From: Hyphomonas sp.
Lineage (GTDB): Bacteria; Pseudomonadota; Alphaproteobacteria; Caulobacterales; Hyphomonadaceae
Direction: 5' to 3'
NCBI RefSeq assembly: GCF_016125515.1
Contig: NZ_WGLO01000013.1
Span: 29,156 to 93,155, forward strand
DNA: 64,000 nt
Positions 56,469 through 63,860 of this stretch are shown one piece after another. Made by a program: the position numbers and the translations under genes. Within the stretch, counting starts at the first letter, position 1; every line of letters begins with the position of its first letter. The notes beneath the pieces were generated by a model. The model had not been told where the DNA came from, made no database searches, and saw only the letters and a program-made list of their open reading frames with translations.

Positions 56469-59170
56469 GCTGCGGCATTGGCCGCGCGTTGGTCCAGCAA
56501 TCTGCGCAAATGAGTGGCAAGGTCTGACCGCCGAAACGGTTTGGGCAGGAATTCGATATCCGGCGGAAGGCGCCCGGTCTGGTCCACCAACTCCCTTGGA
56601 TAGCCGGAAGAGTAGAGAACCGCGATGTCCGGAAGGCGTGACCTGGCAACATCCACCAGTGTCAGGACGCTGGCCGATCCCGGCATGACGAGATCGGTCA
56701 GCAACAGATCAGCCTCGCCGCCGGCTTCGAGGTAGGCAATCGCCTCATCGGCATTGACCTTTGATGTGATAGAGTAGCCGAGCGCTGACAACACCCCCTC
56801 CACATGCGCGCGCACGCCCGCATCGTCCTCGACCAGAAGAATATGCTCATCGCCGCCGGCGACAGGTGCGCCGAGCGGCTCGGCCTGCACCGGCGCCGGA
56901 GCCGTCTCTTCAACGTAGGGAAAATGCAACGTGACGCGTGTGCCCTGCCCCGGCTGCGATTCGATGCCGAGCCGGCCGCCGGACTGCGCCATGAAGCCGA
57001 ACGCCATGCTGAGCCCGAGACCCACACCCTTGCCCACCGCCTTGGTCGTGTAGAATGGCTCAAGACACCGGCGCAGAGTGTCGGCGTCCATGCCGGTGCC
57101 GGTGTCAGCGACAACAAGCACGACCTCCTTCTGACCGTCCATTTCCGAAACCTGCGTCGATAGATGCAGAGTGCCGCCACTGAGCATCGCATCGCGGGCA
57201 TTGACCGCGAGATTCAAAAGCACCAGCTCCAGCTGGCTAGGGTCGGCTTCAATGCGCGCCGGGGTCGCGCTCGTCTCGATCTCGATACGGATGTTGGCTC
57301 GCAGGATCCGGCCGAACAGTTCGGCGCTGCGCAGGATCACCCCATTGAGGTCCAGAGACACGGGCTTGATGGGACTGCGCCGCGAAAAAGCCAGAAGCCG
57401 CCCCGTAAGATCACGCCCACGTTCGGCCGCCGAAGAAATGAGTTCGATCAGGCGCCGGTCGCGCACCTCGGCAGTTCGGTCAAGCAGCGTCTCGGCATTG
57501 CCGAGAATTATGGCCAGCAAATTGTTGAAATCATGCGCCACCCCGCCCGTGATCTGACCAAGTGCCTCGAGCTTCTCGGATTGCGCAAGGCGCATCTCCG
57601 CAACTTTCTGGTCGGTGATGTCCACCATGTTGCCGACCATGTGCAAGGCCTTGCCGGTTTCGCTGCGCGAGACGAACCCGCGATCGAACACGAAGCGCAC
57701 GCCGCCATCGTCGCGCATGAAACGGTACTCGGCCGACCAGTTTTCCGCATCGCCCGCGGCGGCAGCGATGAAGCTTTCCACGACCCGTTCACGGTCGTCC
57801 GGGTGCAGACGGTTTATCCAAGAAGACGGTGGTGCGGCCTTCAGGAGCGCATCCGGGTCCCCCGCGATCGTTCGGAAATTCTCGTTCCAATCAATACGAC
57901 CGGTTTCGAAATCCCAGTCCCACACCACGTCCTGGGTCGACCGCGAAAGCATCTGGTAACGCGCCTCGTTGGAGCGCGCCCTTTCTTCGGCGGCAAACTT
58001 GTCCGACATGTCGCGGATCATCGCCACCCAATGCGCAGGCGCGCCGCCATCGTCCTGCACCGGCACCATATCCACCTCGGCCGGCACCATCCGGCTGTCG
58101 CGGGTGCGCAGCTGCAGGTCTGAGCGCAGCGACACCGCACGCGACAAGCTGTTTTCGAAAACTTCCAGCGGTACGTTGGGCGCCGCCGAGAACAAGACCT
58201 GCGAGACTGGCCGCCCGATCACATCGTCAATTTCGAGACCTGTGACCTGGAAGAAGGCCGGGTTGGCATAGACGATGGGCGCATGCGGATCGACCGCCCT
58301 GTGTCCTGCTTCGAAGATCACGATCATGTCGTTCAGCCTGCGGACGGAAAGGTCCAGAAGCTTGAGGCGCCGGTCCTGTTCAACCTCATGGGTGACATCC
58401 ATGATCACGCCCGTCAGCGCGAGACCTTGCACGGTTTGGGTCAATTCGCCGACACCGCGCACATGCAGCGTCCGCCCGTCCGGGTGCAACACGCGGTGGC
58501 TGAACTCGAAAGCGGGGGCCGCGGCGGCTGCATAGGCCCTGTAAGTCTCGCTCAACGCTGGCAGGTCGACCGGCGGGACGTTGACCCGGAAAGCCTCCCA
58601 GGGAGTTCCGTCAGGGTCGACCGCTACGCCGTAGATCCCGCAGGTCTCGGCAGAGGCAAAAATGCGGCCCGACCAGAATTCGTATTTCCACATGCCCATC
58701 CGGCTGAGACGCCGGGCCGTGCGCAGCGTCGTACTCTGCTCGGCAAGCTTCAAGGCGTCCGGATCTGCCTCGGCCAGCCGCGCGGCCGTACTAAGCATCA
58801 ATTCTTCGCGCGCCTGCTCTGAGGCGATCAGCCGGCTTATGTCGCGCACGGAAACCAGTTCTGCCGGACGGCCTTTCCAGTTTGCCGCGCGCAGGGCCGA
58901 CTGAACGAACAGGACTTCGCCAGATTTCGTCAGATGACGGAATACGGCGGGCTCGCTGCGCCCTGCCCGGCTCGCCCGCAAGCTGTCCTGGAAGTATGGG
59001 ATATCCCCGGGCGGCAGCAGATCGATCGCCGTCATCGCCAGGAATTCGCCGGGCGGATAGCCATAGGCTGCCAGAGCTGCCTCGTTCGCGTCCAGTATAC
59101 GCAAGGTCGCGGGATCCTGGATCCACATCGGGTCCGGATGCCGTTGGTAGAATATCTCGCGTTCCTGCAT
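56450..59170 (-). CDS. Hybrid sensor histidine kinase with PAS domains
   Basis: 906 residues, no membrane helix visible. PAS-type domains at about 10-125 (YQRHPDPMWIQDPATLRILD), about 140-270, about 275-400 and 400-530; HisKA with the phospho-acceptor His in GGVAHDFNNLLAIILGNAET; HATPase with NLAVNARDAMLSGG and DTGTGMDADTL; C-terminal receiver HILLVEDDAGVRAH with Asp in LLTDLVMPGSAS. A cytosolic multi-PAS sensor; input unknown (redox, light or small molecules). Between it and the PhyR-like gene there are 85 bases. Confidence 0.93.
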   Translation of the reverse strand: MQEREIFYQRHPDPMWIQDPATLRILDANEAALAAYGYPPGEFLAMTAIDLLPPGDIPYFQDSLRASRAGRSEPAVFRHLTKSGEVLFVQSALRAANWKGRPAELVSVRDISRLIASEQAREELMLSTAARLAEADPDALKLAEQSTTLRTARRLSRMGMWKYEFWSGRIFASAETCGIYGVAVDPDGTPWEAFRVNVPPVDLPALSETYRAYAAAAAPAFEFSHRVLHPDGRTLHVRGVGELTQTVQGLALTGVIMDVTHEVEQDRRLKLLDLSVRRLNDMIVIFEAGHRAVDPHAPIVYANPAFFQVTGLEIDDVIGRPVSQVLFSAAPNVPLEVFENSLSRAVSLRSDLQLRTRDSRMVPAEVDMVPVQDDGGAPAHWVAMIRDMSDKFAAEERARSNEARYQMLSRSTQDVVWDWDFETGRIDWNENFRTIAGDPDALLKAAPPSSWINRLHPDDRERVVESFIAAAAGDAENWSAEYRFMRDDGGVRFVFDRGFVSRSETGKALHMVGNMVDITDQKVAEMRLAQSEKLEALGQITGGVAHDFNNLLAIILGNAETLLDRTAEVRDRRLIELISSAAERGRDLTGRLLAFSRRSPIKPVSLDLNGVILRSAELFGRILRANIRIEIETSATPARIEADPSQLELVLLNLAVNARDAMLSGGTLHLSTQVSEMDGQKEVVLVVADTGTGMDADTLRRCLEPFYTTKAVGKGVGLGLSMAFGFMAQSGGRLGIESQPGQGTRVTLHFPYVEETAPAPVQAEPLGAPVAGGDEHILLVEDDAGVRAHVEGVLSALGYSITSKVNADEAIAYLEAGGEADLLLTDLVMPGSASVLTLVDVARSRLPDIAVLYSSGYPRELVDQTGRLPPDIEFLPKPFRRSDLATHLRRLLDQRAANAAAQEPDV

Positions 59171-59255
59171 GTTTCGCAGACCCGATGCCCGTGCCCCGCA
59201 TTGGCAACCCGGACAGGCCTAGCATGCCCTGGCGCCGGGCGCATCCGGAATGGCG

Positions 59256-59729
59256 TCAGTAGGTCGGCATCTGCGAGTCGAACACAACGGCGCCAAGGGC
59301 GGCGCGGGCCGCATCAAGGCCGGCGGTGGTTTCTTCTGCGGTAATCTCGAGCAGATGGGCGATGTCGTTTGCGCCGAGCCCCGCCCCGAGATGCAACGCG
59401 GCAATCTCGCGGGTATCGAGCGCCAAGCCCAGAAGCGGGGCGAATTCTGCGTCGAGATCAATCGGCAAGCGCGGCACGGCGCCTGAGGTGCGCAGCACGC
59501 GGCAGACGGCCCGGACCAGATAGGCATAGGATTCATCGGCCTGGTCGGGATCTGGATCGGTCGACAGGTAGAGCGTCAGCGCATCTTCCACCAGCTCGTC
59601 GCCCTGGGCGCGGTTGCCGATGACCAGCCGCGCGAACGCCCGGACCTTGCGAAGGACTTTTTCAACGGTCATCACGGTCATGTATTCGAGCGCTGGGGGC
59701 TCACCGTGTAGGCTGGGCGCCAGCTTCAT
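59256..59729 (-). CDS. Receiver-less PhyR-like sigma-mimic protein
   Basis: 157 residues. LRKVRAFARLVIGNRAQGDE, LVEDALTLYLS resembles the sigma-2-like region of PhyR, and ALDTREIAALHLGAGLGAND, IAHLLEITAEETTAGLDAAR the sigma-4-like region, but no receiver domain follows. Full-length PhyR sequesters the anti-sigma NepR when phosphorylated; a stand-alone version would be constitutively active or inhibitory. It sits next to the hybrid kinase, on the same strand. The 17-residue N-terminal extension before MTVMTVEKVL is uncertain. Assignment is by pattern only. Confidence 0.6.
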   Translation of the reverse strand: MKLAPSLHGEPPALEYMTVMTVEKVLRKVRAFARLVIGNRAQGDELVEDALTLYLSTDPDPDQADESYAYLVRAVCRVLRTSGAVPRLPIDLDAEFAPLLGLALDTREIAALHLGAGLGANDIAHLLEITAEETTAGLDAARAALGAVVFDSQMPTY

Positions 59730-60148
59730 CGGCTCGATCCTCGCAGGGGTTGGGACTTCCGAGCACTCTCATGCACGACGGATCCTAGGATCGCGTTGCG
59801 CCAGGGTCTAAAAGATAAAACTCCGGAACCTGTTGCAGCGCCTGCAGAAACGGCCTGCCTTACCGAGCGGCTCAAAAGGCCGGAAACTCGACAATTCCGG
59901 AAGAATGGCGCGCCGGCGAGGGTGAAGCTGGGCACCTTTTTACTCTAAAGATCAATAAGCGGATTGGCGTGGACGCCTAGCATTCGCAATAGCTGCGTTT
60001 GGTTTCCAGGAAGGTCTGCCCCGGACAATTTTGGATTGAGTCTGGTGTTTTCGCGTCAACTGCCCCTTTCTGGAAACAGTCTTGACGTCCCAGTTACAAT
60101 CGCTCTCACGTCGCAGTATCGGCAGCAAGCACCTGGCATTTGTGGTGC
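59730..60148. other. Intergenic stretch, no gene seen
   Basis: About 420 bases between the PhyR-like gene and a gene fragment. Short open frames on both strands lack recognisable domains or ribosome sites. A CCGGAA/TTCCGG pair lies near 59878-59903, but nothing that can be called a promoter or operator with confidence. Composition drops towards the A/T-richer accessory DNA that follows. Confidence 0.4.
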
Positions 60149-60307
60149 TCAGTCTAACCGCTTTCGCAGAGCATTCAGCCCATCCTCGACCAGTTCCAGA
60201 GCGTAAGGCTGCCAGTCTTCAGACCCCTGAATCTTCAAGCCGACTTCAATTTTGGCGACCACTTCGGCTAACGATGCGACAGAGTCTTGCCCATCGAGGA
60301 AGCGCCG
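60149..60307 (-). pseudogene. Truncated C-terminal gene fragment ending at a CRISPR repeat
   Basis: 53 codons, including the stop, in one minus-strand frame: RRFLDGQDSVASLAEVVAKI followed by EVGLKIQGSEDWQPYALELV and a charged end. It looks like the tail of a small phage- or island-type protein (alpha-helical, acidic), but no family is recognised. The frame enters the CRISPR repeat at 60308, where the remaining 'GFDPRPREGGD' is merely translated repeat, so the gene has lost its 5' end there. Confidence 0.4.
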
Positions 60308-60339
60308 GTCGCCCCCTTCACGGGGGCGTGGATCGAAAC
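60308..60339 (+). CRISPR. Solitary type I-C-like CRISPR repeat
   Basis: 32 bases with the layout of type I-C repeats: GTC, then GCCCCC, loop TTCAC, GGGGGC (perfect 6-bp stem), and the hallmark 3' end GTGGATCGAAAC. After 32 bases a partial match GTCGCCC (60372-60378) begins and then diverges. No further full copy and no cas gene is in the window. It is a remnant or an off-array repeat. Orientation follows the usual repeat direction. Confidence 0.7.
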
Positions 60340-60474
60340 CGCTAGAGGGCAAAGGCCAAGGCGAGCCCCGGGTCGCCCACGACCTTTGGCGTTTGCGCGC
60401 ACTTGGAGATTTTGATTCCGCGCTTTTGCGGGACGTGCATACTGCCCCACGAAAACACCTTCGCTCTGATGCTC

Positions 60475-60879
60475 ATGACCACGCCCATAAACGATCCCAA
60501 CCAAATGCTCAGTACACAGGATGCGGCAGCCCTGCTCGGCCTCCAGCCCTGCACGCTTGCTGCTTGGCGTGAAGACGGTTCCCAACCTGGCCTCGCCTTC
60601 TTCAAGTTGGGCAAGGCCGTCAGATATCGCTATGCAGACATCTTAGCGTTCATTGATACTCGCAAGGCGTCCAGCACCCTGATAGCGCGCCAGATAAGCC
60701 CGCCCCCGGCATGCCCTCTGCCCCGCGAACGCACTTGTTCACCTCACGCAGCCACCGCCCTCGCCCGAATACCTGCATCCGCAAAACCTCCACAGCAGCC
60801 TTACCAGCGAACAGCTGAAAAGGTTCGTCTACGGAAGGCGGCAAAAAATGGCGAGGATCGACAGCAGTCCCTGTTCTAG
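60475..60879 (+). CDS. AlpA/MerR-type HTH DNA-binding protein
   Basis: 134 residues from ATG 60475 (MTTPINDPNQMLSTQDAAAL). The HTH_17 domain reads LSTQDAAALLGLQPCTLAAW, with REDGSQPGLAFFKLGKAVRYRYADILAFID after it, exactly the excisionase/AlpA pattern (recognition helix, wing, then R-Y-x-x-x-D-[IL]-x-x-[WF]). The tail is disordered (Pro/Ala/Arg/Lys). These proteins accompany integrases or conjugative/plasmid functions; no integrase is in the window. Lower GC than the chromosome to the left. Confidence 0.75.
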   Translation: MTTPINDPNQMLSTQDAAALLGLQPCTLAAWREDGSQPGLAFFKLGKAVRYRYADILAFIDTRKASSTLIARQISPPPACPLPRERTCSPHAATALARIPASAKPPQQPYQRTAEKVRLRKAAKNGEDRQQSLF

Positions 60880-61126
60880 AAATCCACTTTTCGCCCCATG
60901 CATGAAGATCGAACGGGTGGATCCAATCGTGGAGAACGCGGAGTTTGCAGTTTTGAAACGTGTTCGGTCGATCGGAGGCACCGGCTTTCACCGTCACGAC
61001 AGACTCTCCGCTCGAAAACTGGGCCAATGGTGTTTCAATTCACTCGCCATAATTATCGGTATCCACATCGGTTTCTAACACTACGTGGAACGCGAACACT
61101 CCCACTGTGAATGTTCCGCGAAGATG

Positions 61127-61282
61127 TTAGCGACCGGTACGTCCAATTTTTCCCAAAATTGCCCGCAGAACGAGCTCGTCGCCTCGCGCACCAAGCTGAG
61201 CAATCCCGAATAGAACTGACCATGCCCGTTGTGTGGGCGCCAAGGCCGCCAAATACGGACTTGCACTGGCTAGAACAAGCAT
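61127..61282 (-). CDS. Possible 51-residue small protein after hipA
   Basis: Starts at ATG 61282 with AAAGGTGG 5 bases upstream, 44 bases after the hipA stop, and reads MLVLASASPYLAALAPTQRA followed by LFGIAQLGARGDELVLRAIL. The hydrophobic beginning and basic end look protein-like, and the ribosome site is good, but no family is recognised; it might also be an unrelated remnant. Bases 60880-61126 upstream of its stop hold no gene I can support. Confidence 0.3.
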   Translation of the reverse strand: MLVLASASPYLAALAPTQRAWSVLFGIAQLGARGDELVLRAILGKIGRTGR

Positions 61283-61325
61283 GAGCCCACCTTTGAGTTC
61301 GCGTTCAGCGGTACCATCGGGCAGA

Positions 61326-63179
61326 CTACTGGCCCTCGGCTGCCAGCGCCCTGCAGCGCTCCAAAACCAAACCGATGACCTTGTCTTTGATCGTTCGAGC
61401 GGCTTCGACCTCAATGGCAATTTCAGACAGAGGACTCGATTGCGCCCGTTGGGCCACGCGCGCTGTAAGTTCTGTGATCGCCGTCTCAGCACCCTCGGCG
61501 GACAGGCCGATTGTGCGCGCCAGCGCGAGGAAGTCCTGGCGCGTCAGACGGTCATCCTTGCCATTGAGCTTGAGCGCCATGCGATCGCCTCCCAAACCCG
61601 GAAAGACGCGCGTGGTGACGGCGTCGTAGAGCGGCGCGAAGCGCACGCTCGTGAAAGCCTTGTCACCTAATTCGGCGATTTTGATCAATGCAAGGTTCTT
61701 GAGGTGCATGTCGCCGTCAGCGATGAGCCAGGCGAACACGGCGCGGCGGAAAAGGATATCGAGATCACGGGCAGGATCTGTGGACAGTGGTCGCAGCCCG
61801 CGCGCCATCCGCTCGATCGTTGCGTCGTATTTGGCAGACGCCGGAAGGTCCAGAATCGAGCAGAAATCCTCGATCGCCAACCGCCGATGATCTGCCAGCC
61901 CGCGGCGAATATCGAACCGCTCGATCACGAGCGCTGGCGACATGCCACCCGGCATCTCCAGGAGCACGGCACCCGGCACTTCGAAACCGGCTGAGCGGCC
62001 GAGCTCAAGACAAAACCACTCAACGATTGGCAGGGTTTCGAAGCCGGCCGTGCCGGCCGGCTTGAGGATATGCGTGAAGGGCTGATTGATGGCCGGAACG
62101 AGTGTGCCATCGGGCATCAAACTCATTGGCGCCTTGATCTGGACGCCCGACAGGCGGGGGGTTTCTGCGCGCGCAAAGATTCGCGCGAGGTTTTGCTCGA
62201 ATGTTTCCTCGATCTCGCCCCGCGCTGGACCGGCATAGGTGCCAGTGAAGCGTCCGGCATCGCTATACTCCCCCAGTGATGTCGTGAGTATATCCGCAGG
62301 CAGCGCCGACAGTTGGCGGCGGTCTTCGGCGATGGTGATATTGGACATGTACCGTCGTCCGCGGCGGAGCGCTTCGCGTTCGTCGCGCTCTTTGAGAACC
62401 TGCGCCAGCCAGCCCTCGGGCAGCAGCGATTCAATGAAGGCCGGCAACTTGCCTGGCGTCGTTTCGCGAACCACGGCAGGTCCCGCCGAGCGCGCCGGCT
62501 TCCAGCGCCATTCAAATCCGTCGTGGGTAAGCCGGCCCTGATCCTCGCCGTGCCAGGCGACGAGAAGATCAAGCGCCGCCTTGTTTACCGGCGCCTTCAC
62601 AGGCCCTCGCTCGGCCAGCAGGAAGCGTTCAGCGCCCTCCCCTTCGCGGTACCATTCATTCTCACGCGCCAGGACCCAGACGGCGTCGGCTGCGGCTTGA
62701 GGGTCGCCGTACTCGTCCACCAGACGCGCTGCCATCTGCGCGCGCATCTCCGTCGTGACAGCGCTCGCATGTTCGCTGCGTAATCGGAAAGCTTCGAGAA
62801 AGCGCTGGCGCGGCGAAGAGGCATGGATACGCAGCTCTCCCAGTTCGTCGCCGATCACCGCAAGTGCCGTCGATGGTTGTTTCGGCGCTTCATTCTGGAT
62901 GATCTCGAGCGTGCGCAGCCGCGTACGCTGGTTGCGCCGGCCGCTGATGAACAGTCGGCCATCGGACGTTGGGGCAAGGAGCACTGCGCTTGCTGATGAC
63001 AGAAACGCGTTGGGATAGAGATAGTGCGCAATCCGGACTGCATGGCCGAGGATGGTGGCCTCGATGTTCCCTTGGTCATCGACATAAACCCCGCGCACGA
63101 GTTGGATCAACTCACCGGCCTGCGCGCGCTGATGCGCACTTTTGGCATCAATTGTTTCACCGACCAAATGAAGTGTCAT
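61326..63179 (-). CDS. HipA-family kinase toxin fused to an AbiEi-like N-terminal domain
   Basis: 617 residues from ATG 63179; ATG 63194 in the operator arm would add five. N-terminal about 1-190: IDAKSAHQRAQAGELIQLVR, GVYVDD, HAVRIAHYLYPNAFLSSASA follow the winged-helix AbiEi/type IV antitoxin layout. C-terminal HipA part: LSGVQIKAPM and THILKPAG (phosphate loop and lysine), catalytic Asp in IADGDMHLKNLAL, metal Asp in PLYDAV. HipA kinases phosphorylate aminoacyl-tRNA synthetases and arrest growth. No separate HipB antitoxin is adjacent, so the fused domain may be the DNA-binding regulator. A 27-bp inverted repeat brackets its promoter. Confidence 0.8.
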   Translation of the reverse strand: MTLHLVGETIDAKSAHQRAQAGELIQLVRGVYVDDQGNIEATILGHAVRIAHYLYPNAFLSSASAVLLAPTSDGRLFISGRRNQRTRLRTLEIIQNEAPKQPSTALAVIGDELGELRIHASSPRQRFLEAFRLRSEHASAVTTEMRAQMAARLVDEYGDPQAAADAVWVLARENEWYREGEGAERFLLAERGPVKAPVNKAALDLLVAWHGEDQGRLTHDGFEWRWKPARSAGPAVVRETTPGKLPAFIESLLPEGWLAQVLKERDEREALRRGRRYMSNITIAEDRRQLSALPADILTTSLGEYSDAGRFTGTYAGPARGEIEETFEQNLARIFARAETPRLSGVQIKAPMSLMPDGTLVPAINQPFTHILKPAGTAGFETLPIVEWFCLELGRSAGFEVPGAVLLEMPGGMSPALVIERFDIRRGLADHRRLAIEDFCSILDLPASAKYDATIERMARGLRPLSTDPARDLDILFRRAVFAWLIADGDMHLKNLALIKIAELGDKAFTSVRFAPLYDAVTTRVFPGLGGDRMALKLNGKDDRLTRQDFLALARTIGLSAEGAETAITELTARVAQRAQSSPLSEIAIEVEAARTIKDKVIGLVLERCRALAAEGQ

Positions 63180-63269
63180 AGAATTATCTCGCATCTCAGA
63201 TGCGCGTTAATCCCACGAATTGGGCCCATGCACAAGAATTATCGCGCATCTGAGATGCGAGATAATTCT
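63180..63269 (-). promoter_or_regulatory. hipA promoter between perfect 27-bp inverted-repeat operator arms
   Basis: The arms 63180-63206 and 63243-63269 are exact reverse complements (27 of 27). Each contains an inner palindrome, GCATCT-x-AGATGC. On the minus strand a promoter lies between them: TTGTGC (plus 63230-63235) and GATTAA (plus 63207-63212) with a 17-base spacer. The proximal arm abuts the hipA ATG. This suits autorepression, perhaps by looping between two operator sites, as in HipB systems, but the regulator here would be the fused protein itself. Confidence 0.65.
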
Positions 63270-63529
63270 GATGAAGCCGAGAAGCCCGCTTATCGCGCCT
63301 AAATGGGGCAGGGCGACACAACCCCAACGATTGGCGAGAATGGTCGCGCAATGACTGCGCGGCTGGTCGCCTCGCAACTCATTTTCTGCGCTGTCCCACG
63401 ACCCAGCAGTACCGACTATTCCCGACCAAAGCCGATGAAAGTAGCTGGGCAGGTGCTGGCTACCATCAAAATCGGCCCCAAAACAGTAAGGGTCAAACTT
63501 CTACGTCACTGTTTTTCTTGAGAAAAAAT
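63270..63529. other. Stretch without a supported gene
   Basis: About 260 bases between the hipA operator and the tRNA remnant. Short frames (for example 63303-63521) have no domain and no ribosome site. The 3' end 63516-63529 carries the A run that, on the minus strand, is the T-rich terminator of the tRNA remnant. Nothing else is seen. Confidence 0.4.
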
Positions 63530-63574
63530 GGCGGGCGGTACAAGGTTCGAACTTGTGACCCCTACGATGTCAAA
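63530..63574 (-). tRNA. 3' half of a tRNA-Val(GAC)-like gene, attachment-site remnant
   Basis: On the minus strand the last 45 bases of a tRNA are intact: loop TTGACAT with anticodon GAC, 3' anticodon stem CGTAG, variable loop GGGTC, T arm ACAAG-TTCGAAC-CTTGT, acceptor strand ACCGCCC, G73 and CCA, then a T run. The 5' anticodon arm that should read CTACG is replaced by unrelated sequence, so no functional tRNA is made. Such a 3' fragment is the usual product of integrase insertion into a tRNA gene. G73 is odd for tRNA-Val (normally A), hence the cautious name. Confidence 0.7.
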
Positions 63575-63680
63575 CCGTGTGCGTGCCAACGGCAAACTCG
63601 GAGAAAAGTTGCCAGACGTAGTCGAGGCTATAGCCGGAAGAAAATCGCCGGAAGCGGTCATCCATGAAGGCTGCGCTGGC

Positions 63681-63860
63681 TTAACTAATGCTGTTGCCTT
63701 TACCAAGAGGCGCACGGAGCGCTCGCAGAACCATGGCCGATCCCGTCAAGAGGGACGCAACGCCTGCCACCGGCAGAAACACCAAGCCCGGACCACCAAT
63801 CCCGACCGTGTAAAAGGAAGCGGCCCAAGCGAACAAGCCCAGCGCGGCGAGAAGCAAAAC
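63681..63860 (-). pseudogene. Membrane-protein gene truncated by the IS21-family element
   Basis: A minus-strand frame of 59 residues and a TAA stop (63681-63683): VLLLAALGLFAWAASFYTVG, then GGPGLVFLPVAGVASLLTGS and AMVLRALRAPLGKGNSIS, i.e. two membrane helices and a basic tail. It is open up to the first base of the element at 63861, where the upstream part is cut off. There is no suitable start codon before the helix. The family is not recognised; the gene must have continued to the right before the insertion. Confidence 0.65.

Noticed and set aside
60380..60474. Further CRISPR repeats
   Set aside because: After GTCGCCC at 60372 the sequence diverges from the repeat; no second full copy and no cas genes.
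60650..61027. 125-codon minus-strand frame opposite the AlpA-like gene
   Set aside because: Overlaps the better supported HTH gene and shows no domain or ribosome site.
61085..61125. Imperfect inverted repeat GAACACTC/GAATGTTC near 61095
   Set aside because: Has a mismatch, no T tract and no neighbouring gene start or stop that would give it a role.
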